Origin: DATAAZ01 sp036259875
GTDB taxonomy: Bacteria; Actinomycetota; Thermoleophilia; Gaiellales; Gaiellaceae
Reading direction: 5' to 3'
DNA: 17,932 nt
Assembly (NCBI GenBank): GCA_036259875.1
Contig: DATAAZ010000014.1
Span: 1 to 17,932, forward strand
The translations under genes were made by a program, and so were the position numbers. Below, one piece after another: positions 1-6,453 of the stretch (the stretch's first letter is position 1; each line of letters starts with the position of its first letter). The notes beneath the pieces are model-generated. The model searched no databases. It was not told the origin of the DNA and saw only the letters and a program-made list of their open reading frames with translations.

Positions 1-61
1 CGGGATGAAGCTGCCGGTGAAGACGAAGTTCGTGAAGAGAGAGGCTCAGCTTTTCGAATGA
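1..61 (+). CDS. rplP: 50S ribosomal protein L16, C-terminal end (partial)
   Basis: Only the last 19 codons are inside the window (reading GMKLPVKTKFVKREAQLFE, then TGA). The KLPxKTKFVKRE stretch is the conserved C-terminal signature of L16, the large-subunit protein near the peptidyl-transferase centre and tRNA elbow. The TGA stop at 59-61 overlaps the ATG of rpmC (58-60) in an ATGA arrangement, the usual S10-operon order L16-L29-S17. The gene continues upstream of the window. Identification is secure despite the short piece because sequence and neighbour order agree. Confidence 0.93.
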   Translation, partial: GMKLPVKTKFVKREAQLFE

Positions 62-261
62 GGACGAGGGAGCTACGGGAACTGTCGGACGAGGAGCTCG
101 CGAAGCGGCTCGCGGAGACGCGCGAAGAGCTCTTCAACCTGCGCTTTCAGGCCGCGACGGGCGCCCTTGACAACACGGCGCGCCTCGGTCTCACGAAGCG
201 CGACATCGCCCGCATCCTGACCATCCAGGCGGAGCGGGCGCACAGGCTGGAGCGAGCGTAG
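58..261 (+). CDS. rpmC: 50S ribosomal protein L29
   Basis: This 67-residue protein has the normal length for L29, a two-helix hairpin on the 50S surface near the polypeptide exit tunnel, where it helps form the docking site for SRP and trigger factor. The sequence shows ELRELSDEELAKRL followed by EELFNLRFQ and a C-terminal helix with TKRDIARILT, all L29 hallmarks. The ATG overlaps the rplP stop by ATGA. The TAG stop at 259-261 is followed without a gap by the rpsQ ATG at 262, so L16, L29 and S17 are almost certainly translationally coupled. Confidence 0.96.
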   Translation: MRTRELRELSDEELAKRLAETREELFNLRFQAATGALDNTARLGLTKRDIARILTIQAERAHRLERA

Positions 262-762
262 ATGGCCAGACCGAGGAAGAAGGCAGAGGCGCTCGTCCCG
301 GACGAGGCGCCGCTCGACGAGCTCGTCGAGGCCGAGCGCGAGGTCACGAGCGAGACCGGTGGCGAGGCGGCGACCGAGGGGCCCGCGGCGGAGACCCCGC
401 CGAAAGCGGAACCGCGCGAGCGCCGGGCGAAGCGCGCGAAGGCAACGAAGCCGACGGCGACACCGTCCGGCGCCCGCAAGCCGATCGTGCGGCTGCCCAA
501 GCCCGAGCACGCCCGGGGCCGGCGCAAGGAGCGCCGCGGCGTCGTCGTCTCGAACGCGATGGACAAGACGGTCGTCGTCCGAGTCGAGACGGCGAAGCCC
601 GATCCGCGCTACAAGAAGGTCGTCCGCCGCTCGTCCAAGTTCCACGCGCACGACGAGCGCAACGAGGCCAACGTCGGGGACGTCGTCCGAATCGTCGAGA
701 CGCGCCCGCTCTCGAAGACCAAGAACTGGCGCCTCGCGGAAGTCATCGAGGCCGCCCGCTAG
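262..762 (+). CDS. rpsQ: 30S ribosomal protein S17 with long N-terminal extension
   Basis: S17 is an early-assembling 16S rRNA-binding protein with an OB fold. The core runs from about residue 91 to 166 and includes RRGVVVSNAMDKTVVVRVE, KFHAHDE, VGDVVRI and ETRPLSKTKNWRL, matching the roughly 84-residue E. coli protein. Ahead of it are about 83 extra residues: an acidic, Ala/Glu/Pro-rich part (about 14-50) and a basic Lys/Arg/Pro part (about 51-91). Mycobacterial S17 also has a low-complexity N-terminal extension ending in a similar RGRRK segment, but a shorter one of about 50 residues. The start at 262 follows the rpmC stop directly. No better in-frame start lies close to the core, so the extension is probably translated. 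Confidence 0.94.
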   Translation: MARPRKKAEALVPDEAPLDELVEAEREVTSETGGEAATEGPAAETPPKAEPRERRAKRAKATKPTATPSGARKPIVRLPKPEHARGRRKERRGVVVSNAMDKTVVVRVETAKPDPRYKKVVRRSSKFHAHDERNEANVGDVVRIVETRPLSKTKNWRLAEVIEAAR

Positions 763-780
763 AGAGGCACCAGGAGCAGC

Positions 781-1149
781 ATGATCCAGCAGGAATCGAG
801 ACTCAGGGTGGCCGACAACACAGGGGCGAGATCGCTCCTTTGCGTCCGCGTGCTCGGGGGATCCAACCGCCGCTACGCGCGTGTCGGCGACGTGATCGTG
901 GGGACGGTCAAGGTCGCGACGCCGCACGGCACCGTGAAGAAGGGCGACGTCGTCAAGGCGGTCGTCGTGCGCACGAAGAAGCCGTTCGGCCGCGACGACG
1001 GGACGAGCATCGCCTTCGACGAGAACGCGGCCGTCCTGATCGACAACCAGAACAACCCGCGGGGAACGCGCATCTTCGGCCCCGTCGCGCGCGAGCTCCG
1101 GGAGAAGAACTTCATGAAGATCGTCTCGCTGGCCCCGGAGGTGCTGTGA
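781..1149 (+). CDS. rplN: 50S ribosomal protein L14
   Basis: This 122-residue protein has the standard length for L14, a 23S rRNA-binding protein at the subunit interface that contacts 16S rRNA (bridge B5/B8). The sequence begins MIQQESRLRVADNTGA, the strongly conserved L14 N-terminus, and carries VGDVIVGTVK, GDVVKAVVVRT, FDENAAVLID and GTRIFGPVARELR. An AGGAG ribosome-binding site lies just upstream of ATG 781. It is separated from rpsQ by 18 bp and from rplX by about 100 bp, and that second gap holds two repeat-like palindromes. Confidence 0.97.
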   Translation: MIQQESRLRVADNTGARSLLCVRVLGGSNRRYARVGDVIVGTVKVATPHGTVKKGDVVKAVVVRTKKPFGRDDGTSIAFDENAAVLIDNQNNPRGTRIFGPVARELREKNFMKIVSLAPEVL

Positions 1150-1165
1150 ACGTGGGCGCTGGGAC

Positions 1166-1191
1166 GTGGGCGACGCATGCGTCGCCCCTAC
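1166..1191. repeat. Perfect 20-bp palindrome with CTAC flank (REP-like)
   Basis: Between rplN and rplX, positions 1168-1187 read GGGCGACGCA-TGCGTCGCCC, a perfect 20-bp palindrome centred on GCATGC and followed by CTAC. Sequences with the same plan (GTA, G-rich arm, CATG centre, C-rich arm, CTAC) occur at 10587-10616 and 10638-10661. The element lies in a non-coding gap inside the operon. It could fold as an RNA hairpin in the polycistronic message or be a dispersed REP-type repeat. There is no U tract, so a classical terminator is unlikely. Confidence 0.6.
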
Positions 1192-1208
1192 GGCTCCGAA
1201 TCGTGTTC

Positions 1209-1231
1209 GTACAGGCCGGACGTGCCCGGTC
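1209..1231. repeat. Second repeat-like element before rplX
   Basis: The segment starting GTACAGGCCGGACGTGCCCG resembles the reverse complement of the element at 9573-9598. The two share CAGGCCGG followed by a GCCCG core, with a few transitions between them. Both occupy intergenic gaps just upstream of a ribosome-binding site. This looks like a degenerate member of an intergenic repeat family; with only two copies visible the assignment is tentative. Confidence 0.4.
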
Positions 1232-1249
1232 GATCGGTGGGAGGACCGA

Positions 1250-1621
1250 GTGGCTACGGGGATGAAGATCCGAAGGGGCGACCTCGTGCAGGTGGTCGCT
1301 GGAAAGGACCGCGGCAAGCAGGGGCGCGTGATCGAGTCGCATCCGCGCGAGCGGCGGGTCATCGTGGAGAACCTGAACGTGGTGAAGAAGCACCGCCGGC
1401 CGCGCGCCCTCCGGGATTCGAGCCGGATGGGGCAGCCGCAGATCCAGCCGGGCGGCGTCTTCGATGTCTCGGCGCCGCTGCCCGTCTCGAACGTGATGGT
1501 CGTCTGCCCGACGTGCAACCGCGCCACACGGGTCGGCTACGAGTTCCGCGAGGCGAAGGGCGGGACGATCAAGGTGCGCGTCTGCAGGCGCGCCGACTGC
1601 GGGGAAGTCCTCGACGGCTGA
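1250..1621 (+). CDS. rplX: 50S ribosomal protein L24
   Basis: L24 initiates 50S assembly by binding the 5' domain of 23S rRNA and lies near the tunnel exit. From GTG 1250 the protein is 123 residues: MATGMKIRRGDLVQVVAGKD opens a KOW domain (about residues 8-40), followed by NVVKKHRRP, GGVFDVSAPLPVSNV and a CPTC...CRRADC pair typical of L24 proteins with a possible zinc ribbon. I chose GTG 1250 because GGGAGG (1239-1244) sits five bases upstream. ATG 1262, four codons on, is the alternative. Upstream in-frame starts near 1166 would put the repeat palindrome inside the protein. The TGA stop overlaps the rplE ATG. Confidence 0.93.
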   Translation: MATGMKIRRGDLVQVVAGKDRGKQGRVIESHPRERRVIVENLNVVKKHRRPRALRDSSRMGQPQIQPGGVFDVSAPLPVSNVMVVCPTCNRATRVGYEFREAKGGTIKVRVCRRADCGEVLDG

Positions 1622-2205
1622 TGGCGACCGCGACGAAGTCGAGGGCGGACGCGTACGTGCCGCGCTTGAAGCAGCGATACGAGGAGGACGTGCGCACGCG
1701 CCTCAAGGACGAGCTCGGCTACAGCTCCGTCATGGAGGTCCCGCGGGTCGAGAAGATCACGCTGAACATGGGCGTCGGCGAGGCGAAGACGAACGCCCGC
1801 GCGCTCGACGGCGCGCTCGACGAGCTGACGCTCATCGCCGGGCAGCGCGCGCAAGTCCGCCGCGCGCGGAAGTCGATCGCAGGCTTCAAGATCCGGACGG
1901 GGATGCCGATCGGGGCGAAGGTCACGCTCCGGGGCGCACGGATGTACGAGTTCCTCGACCGCCTCGTCGCGATCGCGCTCCCGCGGATCCGGGATTTCCG
2001 AGGGCTCTCGCCGCGTAGCTTCGATGGACGCGGGAACTACTCGCTCGGCGTGCGCGAGCAGATCATCTTCCCCGAGATCAACTACGACGACGTCGACACC
2101 GTCCGCGGGCTCGACGTCACGATCACGACGACGGCCAAGACGGACGAGGAGGGCCTCGCGCTCCTGCGCGAGCTCGGCCTTCCCTTCCGCTCCGACCAGC
2201 AGTAG
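1621..2205 (+). CDS. rplE: 50S ribosomal protein L5
   Basis: This 194-residue protein binds 5S rRNA in the central protuberance and contacts S13 across the subunit interface. Conserved blocks seen are VMEVPRVEKITLNMGVGEA (about 38-56), GQRAQVRRARKSIAGFKIRTGMPIG, LRGARMYEFLDRL, FRGLSPRSFDGRGNYSLGVREQIIFPEI and the C-terminal LRELGLPF. The first ~20 residues form a slightly longer N-terminus than in E. coli (179 aa), as is common in actinobacteria. The ATG overlaps the rplX stop (TGATG). It is followed by the zinc-type S14 gene, the normal order of the spc operon. Confidence 0.97.
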   Translation: MATATKSRADAYVPRLKQRYEEDVRTRLKDELGYSSVMEVPRVEKITLNMGVGEAKTNARALDGALDELTLIAGQRAQVRRARKSIAGFKIRTGMPIGAKVTLRGARMYEFLDRLVAIALPRIRDFRGLSPRSFDGRGNYSLGVREQIIFPEINYDDVDTVRGLDVTITTTAKTDEEGLALLRELGLPFRSDQQ

Positions 2206-2214
2206 GAGGAGAGG

Positions 2215-2400
2215 TTGGCGAAGAAGAGCTTGACGGCGAAGGCGGCGCGGCCGGTGAAGTTCCGGACGCGAGCCTATAGCCGCTGCAACCGCTGCGGGCG
2301 CCCCCGCGCGGTCTACAAGAAGTTCGGTCTCTGCCGGATCTGCCTGCGGGAGCTCGCGCACGACGGCGCGATCCCCGGCATGACGAAGTCATCGTGGTGA
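2215..2400 (+). CDS. rpsN: 30S ribosomal protein S14, zinc-binding (type Z)
   Basis: This 61-residue protein is the short zinc-containing S14 that stabilises the 3' major domain of 16S rRNA in the 30S head. Four cysteines at 24, 27, 40 and 43 (CNRC...CRIC) form the zinc site. The RxYxRCxxCGRPRAVYKKFGLCRICLRE core and the C-terminal IPGMTKSSW are diagnostic. Translation begins at TTG 2215, supported by a strong AGGAGGAGAGG purine tract immediately upstream. The gene lies between rplE and rpsH as in other spc operons. Some genomes call this gene rpsZ. Confidence 0.96.
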   Translation: MAKKSLTAKAARPVKFRTRAYSRCNRCGRPRAVYKKFGLCRICLRELAHDGAIPGMTKSSW

Positions 2401-2406
2401 TGCGAC

Positions 2407-2802
2407 GTGCTGACTGATCCGGTCGCCGACATGCTGACTCGCATCCGGAACGCGAACAAGGCGCTCCAGGAGACGGTCGAGATGCCCGCCTCGCGCATGA
2501 AGCACGAGATCGCGCGCCTGCTCAAGGAGGAGGGCTACATCAAGGACTACCGGGTCGAGAGGGGACCGTCCTTCGATACGCTTGTGATCGAGCTCAAGTT
2601 CGGGCGGAACCGCGAGCGGGTGATCACCGACCTGAAGCGTGTGTCCAAGCCCGGGCGGCGAGTGTACGCCCGCAAGGACCGTCTCCCGCGCGTTCTCGGC
2701 GGGATGGGAACGGCGATCCTCTCGACCTCGAGCGGGCTCGTCACCAGCCGCCGCGCCCAGGAGCTGGGCGTCGGGGGGGAGGTCGTGTGTTTCGTCTGGT
2801 AG
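2407..2802 (+). CDS. rpsH: 30S ribosomal protein S8
   Basis: S8 binds helix 21 of 16S rRNA, organises the central domain and in E. coli represses the spc operon by binding its mRNA near rplE. The 131-residue product begins at GTG 2407 (MLTDPVADMLTRIRNANKA, the conserved S8 start) and ends with ILSTSSGLVTSRRAQELGVGGEVVCFVW, the C-terminal rRNA-binding block with the STSxG motif. The start codon is six bases after the rpsN stop and has no clear Shine-Dalgarno sequence, so it probably depends on translational coupling. Confidence 0.97.
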   Translation: MLTDPVADMLTRIRNANKALQETVEMPASRMKHEIARLLKEEGYIKDYRVERGPSFDTLVIELKFGRNRERVITDLKRVSKPGRRVYARKDRLPRVLGGMGTAILSTSSGLVTSRRAQELGVGGEVVCFVW

Positions 2803-2806
2803 CCAA

Positions 2807-3340
2807 GTGAGTCGAATCGGAAAACAGCCCATTCCCCTCCCGTCCGGGGTCAGCGTCTCGATCTCGCCTGGCCGCGTGATGGTGAACGGGCCGCTCGGCG
2901 AGCTCTCTCAGGCCGTGCCGCAGCGGATCGCCGTCGAGCAGGCCGACGGTGAGCTTCGAGTCGTCCGGCCCACCGAGCGCGGAGAGGACCGCGCGCTCCA
3001 CGGCCTCACCCGGACGCTCGTCGCGAACATGGTGGAGGGGGTCACGAAAGGGTTCGAGAAGCGGCTGGAGATCCAGGGCGTCGGCTACCGCGCGGCGCTC
3101 CGCGGCCAGGCGCTCGAGCTCAGCGTCGGTTACTCGCACCCCGTGACGAAGAACCCGCCCGACGGCGTCTCGTTCGACGTTCCGACGCCGACGGAGATCG
3201 TCGTCAAAGGGATCGACAAGCAGCGCGTCGGCCAGGTCGCGGCCGAGATCCGGAGCATCCGGCCACCCGAGCCGTACAAGGGGAAGGGGATTCGCTACGC
3301 GGGCGAGTACGTCGCCCGGAAGGTGGGGAAGCGAGCCTGA
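2807..3340 (+). CDS. rplF: 50S ribosomal protein L6
   Basis: L6 is a two-domain protein near the GTPase-associated centre (sarcin-ricin loop region). From GTG 2807 the product is 177 residues: MSRIGKQPIPLPSGV, the typical start, then ITVNGPLG-like VMVNGPLGEL, HGLTRTLVANMVEGVTKGFEKRLEIQGVGYRA, SVGYSHPV, and the diagnostic C-terminal IRSIRPPEPYKGKGIRYAGEYVARKVGK. The GTG is four bases after the rpsH stop; a purine tract at about 2774-2782 is too distant to act as its ribosome-binding site, again suggesting coupling. The TGA stop overlaps the rplR ATG (TGATG). Confidence 0.96.
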   Translation: MSRIGKQPIPLPSGVSVSISPGRVMVNGPLGELSQAVPQRIAVEQADGELRVVRPTERGEDRALHGLTRTLVANMVEGVTKGFEKRLEIQGVGYRAALRGQALELSVGYSHPVTKNPPDGVSFDVPTPTEIVVKGIDKQRVGQVAAEIRSIRPPEPYKGKGIRYAGEYVARKVGKRA

Positions 3341-3696
3341 TGCCCGCGCTCACCGTCCGTGAGGCGCGCAAGCGCCGCCACCGCCGGATCCGCCGGCACC
3401 TCGTCGGCACCTCGGAGCGCCCGCGGCTCGTCGTGTTCCGCTCGAACCGCGGGATCGAAGCGCAGCTCGTCGACGACGTCGATGCGCGGACACTCGCGGC
3501 CGCGAGCCACCTCGTCCTCAAGAAGTCGTTCAAGGGAACGAAGACGGAGGCGGCCGCCGAGGTCGGAAAGCAGCTCGCCGTCGCAGCGAAGAAGGCGGGC
3601 ATCGAGACGGTCGTGTTCGACCGCGGGGGCTACCTCTACCACGGCCGCGTGAAAGCGCTCGCCGAGGCGGCCCGTGAAGGAGGGTTGAGATTCTGA
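3340..3696 (+). CDS. rplR: 50S ribosomal protein L18
   Basis: L18 binds 5S rRNA with L5 and helps dock it in the central protuberance. The 118-residue product has the expected length and features: a basic N-terminal tail (RKRRHRRIRRHLVGTSERPRLVVFRSNRGIEAQLVDD), then KGTKTEAAAEVGKQLAVAAKKAGI and the nearly invariant C-terminal VFDRGGYLYHGRVKALAEAAREGGLRF. The ATG shares a base with the rplF TGA. Unlike most junctions here, it is followed by a 99-bp non-coding gap before rpsE. Confidence 0.97.
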   Translation: MPALTVREARKRRHRRIRRHLVGTSERPRLVVFRSNRGIEAQLVDDVDARTLAAASHLVLKKSFKGTKTEAAAEVGKQLAVAAKKAGIETVVFDRGGYLYHGRVKALAEAAREGGLRF

Positions 3697-3720
3697 CGGC
3701 TACGTTGTCGATTCGTCCGG

Positions 3721-3736
3721 GCGGGCGATCGCCTGC
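3721..3736. repeat. 16-bp near-perfect palindrome in rplR-rpsE gap
   Basis: The sequence GCGGGCGA-TCGCCTGC is palindromic with a single G:T position. The extended core CGATCGCCTG followed by TCTCGC recurs, with one inserted base and in reverse orientation, in the secY-adk gap at about 6427-6443. It lies in the non-coding gap 3697-3795, where I see no gene. Function is unknown; an mRNA hairpin or a dispersed repeat are both possible. Confidence 0.45.
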
Positions 3737-3770
3737 TCTCGCAACGACCTCGGGGCCTCACGGGGCCGGT

Positions 3771-3787
3771 CTTGACCCGTCCGCGAG
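3771..3787 (+). repeat. 17-bp motif shared with the secY-adk gap (copy 1)
   Basis: CTTGACCCGTCCGCGAG here matches CTTGACCCGCCCGCGAG at 6416-6432 at 16 of 17 positions, in the same orientation and both a short distance ahead of a gene start. TTGACC resembles a -35 hexamer, but no convincing -10 follows at normal spacing, so I do not call a promoter. Its last bases merge with the AGGAGG ribosome-binding site of rpsE (3786-3791). Confidence 0.45.
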
Positions 3788-3795
3788 GAGGCGCC

Positions 3796-4437
3796 GTGGC
3801 TGTTGACGTCGCCGAAACGAGGGAGCTCAAGGAGCGCGTGGTGGAGATCAACCGCGTCGCCAAGGTCGTGAAGGGCGGGCGCCGCTTCTCGTTCACCGCG
3901 CTCGTCGTGATTGGAGACGAGGTCGACCGGGTGGGCGTCGGGTACGGCAAGGCGCGCGAGGTCCCACTCGCCATCTCGAAGGCGGTCGACGACGCGAAGA
4001 AGAACATGTTCGAGGTGCCGAAGCACGGCACGACGATCACGCACGAGATCGTCGGCGAGTTCGACGCGGCCCGCGTGCTCTTGCGACCGGCGAGCGAGGG
4101 GACCGGCGTCATCGCGGGCGGCGGCGTGCGGGCCGTCCTCGAGCTGGCCGGGATCCGCGACATCCTCGCGAAGAGCCTCGGCACCCCGACCCCGATCAAC
4201 ATGCTGAAGGCGACCGTGGACGGGCTCAAGAAGCTCCGCCGGCCGGCCGATGTCGCCCGGATCCGCGGCAAGACGATCGCCGATGTGCTGCCGCCCGCTC
4301 GGCGGCCGCCGGAGGAGCCGAGGCGCGGCGAGGTACCCGTCGCGCCCGTCGAAGAGACATCACTCCAAGAGCCGGCTCCGAAAGAGGCGGAGCTGGAAGA
4401 GAATCGTGGCGAAGCTCCGGATCACGCAGGTTCGTAG
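3796..4437 (+). CDS. rpsE: 30S ribosomal protein S5 with C-terminal extension
   Basis: S5 is at the mRNA entry side of the 30S subunit and affects decoding fidelity; its loop is the classical spectinomycin-resistance site. From GTG 3796 (AGGAGG at 3786-3791) the product is 213 residues. The N-terminal dsRBD-like domain (about 10-78, with RVAKVVKGGRRFSFTALVVIGD) and C-terminal domain (about 85-165, with GTGVIAGGGVRAVLELAGI and GTPTPINMLKAT) are normal. Residues about 166-213 are an extra Pro/Glu/Ala-rich acidic tail absent from E. coli S5 (166 aa). The tail's coding sequence overlaps the rpmD start by 32 bp. TTG 3772 is in frame but lies in a repeat and has no ribosome-binding site. Confidence 0.95.
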   Translation: MAVDVAETRELKERVVEINRVAKVVKGGRRFSFTALVVIGDEVDRVGVGYGKAREVPLAISKAVDDAKKNMFEVPKHGTTITHEIVGEFDAARVLLRPASEGTGVIAGGGVRAVLELAGIRDILAKSLGTPTPINMLKATVDGLKKLRRPADVARIRGKTIADVLPPARRPPEEPRRGEVPVAPVEETSLQEPAPKEAELEENRGEAPDHAGS

Positions 4438-4585
4438 CGAGATCGGCCAGACGGCCCGCCATCGTGGGACGCTGCGCGCGCTCGGGCTGGGAAGGATCGG
4501 CCGCTCCGTCGAGCGGGAGGAGACGCCCGAGACCCTCGGTATGCTGAGGAAGGTTCGCCATCTCGTGAAGGTGGACGAGAGCTGA
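4406..4585 (+). CDS. rpmD: 50S ribosomal protein L30
   Basis: This 59-residue protein has the normal length for bacterial L30, a small 23S rRNA-binding protein on the 50S. It reads MAKLRITQVRSEIGQTARHRGTLRALGLGRIGRSVEREETPETLGMLRKVRHLVKV, with the conserved RSxIG and LGLxxxxxxV-x-xxTPxxxGMxxxVxHLVxV pattern. Translation starts at GTG 4406, preceded by a GGAAGAG purine run, inside the last 11 codons of rpsE in another frame. The 32-bp overlap is longer than usual for this junction. Its TGA overlaps the rplO ATG. Confidence 0.95.
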   Translation: MAKLRITQVRSEIGQTARHRGTLRALGLGRIGRSVEREETPETLGMLRKVRHLVKVDES

Positions 4586-5115
4586 TGCCTCCCGAGACCG
4601 ACGAGCTGACCCTCTCGAATCTGAAGCCCGCCCAGAAGCGGAAGGCGCCGAAGCGGGTCGGACGCGGAATGGGCTCGGGAAAGGGCCGCTACGCCGGCCG
4701 CGGGATCAAAGGTCAGAAGGCGCGCTCGGGCTCGCACAAGATGCGGCCCGGTTTCGAGGGCGGCCAGATGCCCGTTTACATGCGTCTCGGCAAGCAGCGC
4801 GGCCCCTACTCGAAGGACGCGCTCCCGATCGGACCGCACCGCACGAGCACCGTCGCCGTCAACGTCGCCGAGCTCGAGCGCGTCTTCGAGGACGACGACG
4901 AGGTGACCCTCGAGGCGCTTCGCGCGAAGCGCCTCATCAAGAACACGCGCACCGACGTGAAGGTGCTCGGAAACGGCGAGCTCAAGAAAAAGCTCAAGGT
5001 GACGGTGCACGCGTTCTCGGTAACGGCCCGCGAGAAGATCGAAGCCGCGGGCGGAACGGCGACACCTCTTCGGGTCGGTTCGACTTCGACCCGTCGGACG
5101 CGTGAAACGCGGTAG
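4585..5115 (+). CDS. rplO: 50S ribosomal protein L15
   Basis: L15 is a late-assembling 50S protein with a long N-terminal arm reaching into 23S rRNA. The 176-residue product shows the arm (LSNLKPAQKRKAPKRVGRGMGSGKGRYAGRGIKGQKARSG), the FEGGQMPVYMRLGKQRG block, and a C-terminal globular domain (VTLEALRAKRLIKNTRTDVKVLGNGELKKKLKVTVHAFSVTAREKIEAAGG). About 15-20 Thr/Ser/Arg-rich residues extend the C-terminus beyond the usual end. The ATG overlaps the rpmD stop (TGATG); secY follows after 37 bp. Confidence 0.96.
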   Translation: MPPETDELTLSNLKPAQKRKAPKRVGRGMGSGKGRYAGRGIKGQKARSGSHKMRPGFEGGQMPVYMRLGKQRGPYSKDALPIGPHRTSTVAVNVAELERVFEDDDEVTLEALRAKRLIKNTRTDVKVLGNGELKKKLKVTVHAFSVTAREKIEAAGGTATPLRVGSTSTRRTRETR

Positions 5116-5152
5116 GCCTGAGTGCTTTCGATCGTAAGGCCGGAGGCGTGAC

Positions 5153-6409
5153 GTGTTTTCGTGGTTGACAAACACCTGGCGCGTCCCGGAGATCCGGCGC
5201 CGCGTCCTCTTCACGGCCGTGATCCTGGCGCTCTACCGCCTCGGCAGCTGGATCCCGACTCCGGGCGTCGACTCCGAGCGGATCGAGGAGTACTTCGGCA
5301 ACGAGGGCAGCGGCACCATCCTGAACCTGCTGAACATCTTCTCGGGCGGCGCGCTGGCCCAGTTCGCGCTCTTCGCGCTCGGGATCATGCCGTACGTCAC
5401 GGCCTCGATCATCCTTCAGCTCATGACCGTGGTCGTCCCGCGGCTCGAGCAGCTTCAGAAGGAAGGGGAGGCGGGCTACGCCAAGATCAACCAGTACACG
5501 CGCTACCTGACCGTGGCGCTCGCGGCGCTCCAGGCCGCGGGCTACTCGTACCTCTTCGAGCGCCAGGGCGCGCTCGACCTGAACGTGAGCCGCTTCCTCG
5601 TCATCGTGATCACGCTCACGGCGGCGACGACCCTCCTCATGTGGATGGGCGAGCTGATCACGAAGCGAGGGATCGGGAACGGGATCTCGCTCCTCATCTT
5701 CGCCTCGATCCTCGCCGGCCTCCCCGGCGGGATCCGCGCCTGGTACGAGGGGGACAGCTTCGAGCGGCTCATGTTCCCGCTGATTGCGGTCCTGATCATC
5801 GTCGCGGTCGTCTTCGTCCAGGAGGGGCAGCGGCGGATCCCGATCCAGTACGCGAAGCGGATGGTCGGACGGCGCATGACCGCCGGCGGGACGACGTACA
5901 TGCCGCTTCGGGTCAACATGGCCGGCGTGATCCCGATCATCTTCGCGGCCGCGATCATGGCGTTCCCGCCGACAGTCGCCCAGTTCTTCCCCGGGACGCA
6001 GAGCTTCATCAACGAGCACTTCACGCCCAGCGACATCGCCTACGTGCTGCTCCAGGGGTTCCTGATCGTGATCTTCACGTACTTCTACACGGCGGTCCAG
6101 TTCAACCCGGTTGACCAGGCCGACAACCTGCGCAAGCACGGCGGGTACGTGCCGGGAATCCGCCCGGGGCCGCCGACCGCGCAGTACCTCGACCGCGTGC
6201 TGACGCGGCTGACGCTGCCGGGCTCGCTCTACCTCGCACTCGTCGCGACGCTGCCGACGCTCTTCATCCGCTACGGCGGCTTCTCGCAGGCGACGTCGGC
6301 GGCGCTCGGCGGCACGTCGATCCTCATCGTGGTGGGCGTCGCGCTCGACACCATGCGCCAGATGGAGTCGCAGATGATGATGCGCCACTACGAAGGGTTC
6401 CTCAGGTAG
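5153..6409 (+). CDS. secY: Protein translocase channel subunit SecY
   Basis: SecY is the ten-helix pore of the SecYEG translocon that exports or inserts proteins across the cytoplasmic membrane. The 418-residue product shows the N-terminal amphipathic start (MFSWLTNTWRVPEIRRRVLFTAVILALYRLGSWIPTPGVD), plug-region sequence FSGGALAQFALFALGIMPYVTASIILQLMT, ITKRGIGNGISLLIFASI, the cytosolic loop GQRRIPIQYAKRMVG, and FNPVDQADNLRKHGGYVPGIRPG with the conserved C-terminal cytosolic loop. Repeated hydrophobic segments fit ten membrane spans. The GTG at 5153 has GGAGG at 5142-5146. A 44-bp gap with a repeat-like hairpin separates it from adk. Confidence 0.97.
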   Translation: MFSWLTNTWRVPEIRRRVLFTAVILALYRLGSWIPTPGVDSERIEEYFGNEGSGTILNLLNIFSGGALAQFALFALGIMPYVTASIILQLMTVVVPRLEQLQKEGEAGYAKINQYTRYLTVALAALQAAGYSYLFERQGALDLNVSRFLVIVITLTAATTLLMWMGELITKRGIGNGISLLIFASILAGLPGGIRAWYEGDSFERLMFPLIAVLIIVAVVFVQEGQRRIPIQYAKRMVGRRMTAGGTTYMPLRVNMAGVIPIIFAAAIMAFPPTVAQFFPGTQSFINEHFTPSDIAYVLLQGFLIVIFTYFYTAVQFNPVDQADNLRKHGGYVPGIRPGPPTAQYLDRVLTRLTLPGSLYLALVATLPTLFIRYGGFSQATSAALGGTSILIVVGVALDTMRQMESQMMMRHYEGFLR

Positions 6410-6415
6410 GGCGCG

Positions 6416-6449
6416 CTTGACCCGCCCGCGAGACAGGCGATCGGTCTCG
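6416..6449 (+). repeat. Repeat motif (copy 2) plus hairpin in secY-adk gap
   Basis: Positions 6416-6432 repeat the 17-bp motif seen at 3771-3787 with one mismatch. It runs into an inverted repeat, CGAGAC (6429-6434) and GTCTCG (6444-6449), whose loop contains AGGCGATCG, which matches the reverse complement of the palindrome region near 3721. The element fills most of the gap between secY and adk and ends five bases before the adk GTG, leaving no obvious Shine-Dalgarno sequence. Confidence 0.45.
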
Positions 6450-6453
6450 TAGC

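Noticed and set aside
1166..1249. An earlier in-frame start for rplX
   Set aside because: It would place the 20-bp palindrome and second repeat inside the protein, and GTG 1250 has a well-placed GGGAGG.
73..1527. A 484-codon open frame on the - strand opposite L29, S17, L14 and L24
   Set aside because: Antisense shadow of four ribosomal-protein genes; no recognisable domain or ribosome-binding site.
3772..3795. TTG 3772 as an earlier start for rpsE
   Set aside because: The eight extra residues are encoded by an intergenic repeat and the AGGAGG sits downstream of that codon, pointing to GTG 3796.
3772..3800. TTGACC at 3772 and 6417 as -35 boxes of promoters for rpsE and adk
   Set aside because: No acceptable -10 hexamer follows at 16-18 bp in either copy; kept only as a shared repeat motif.
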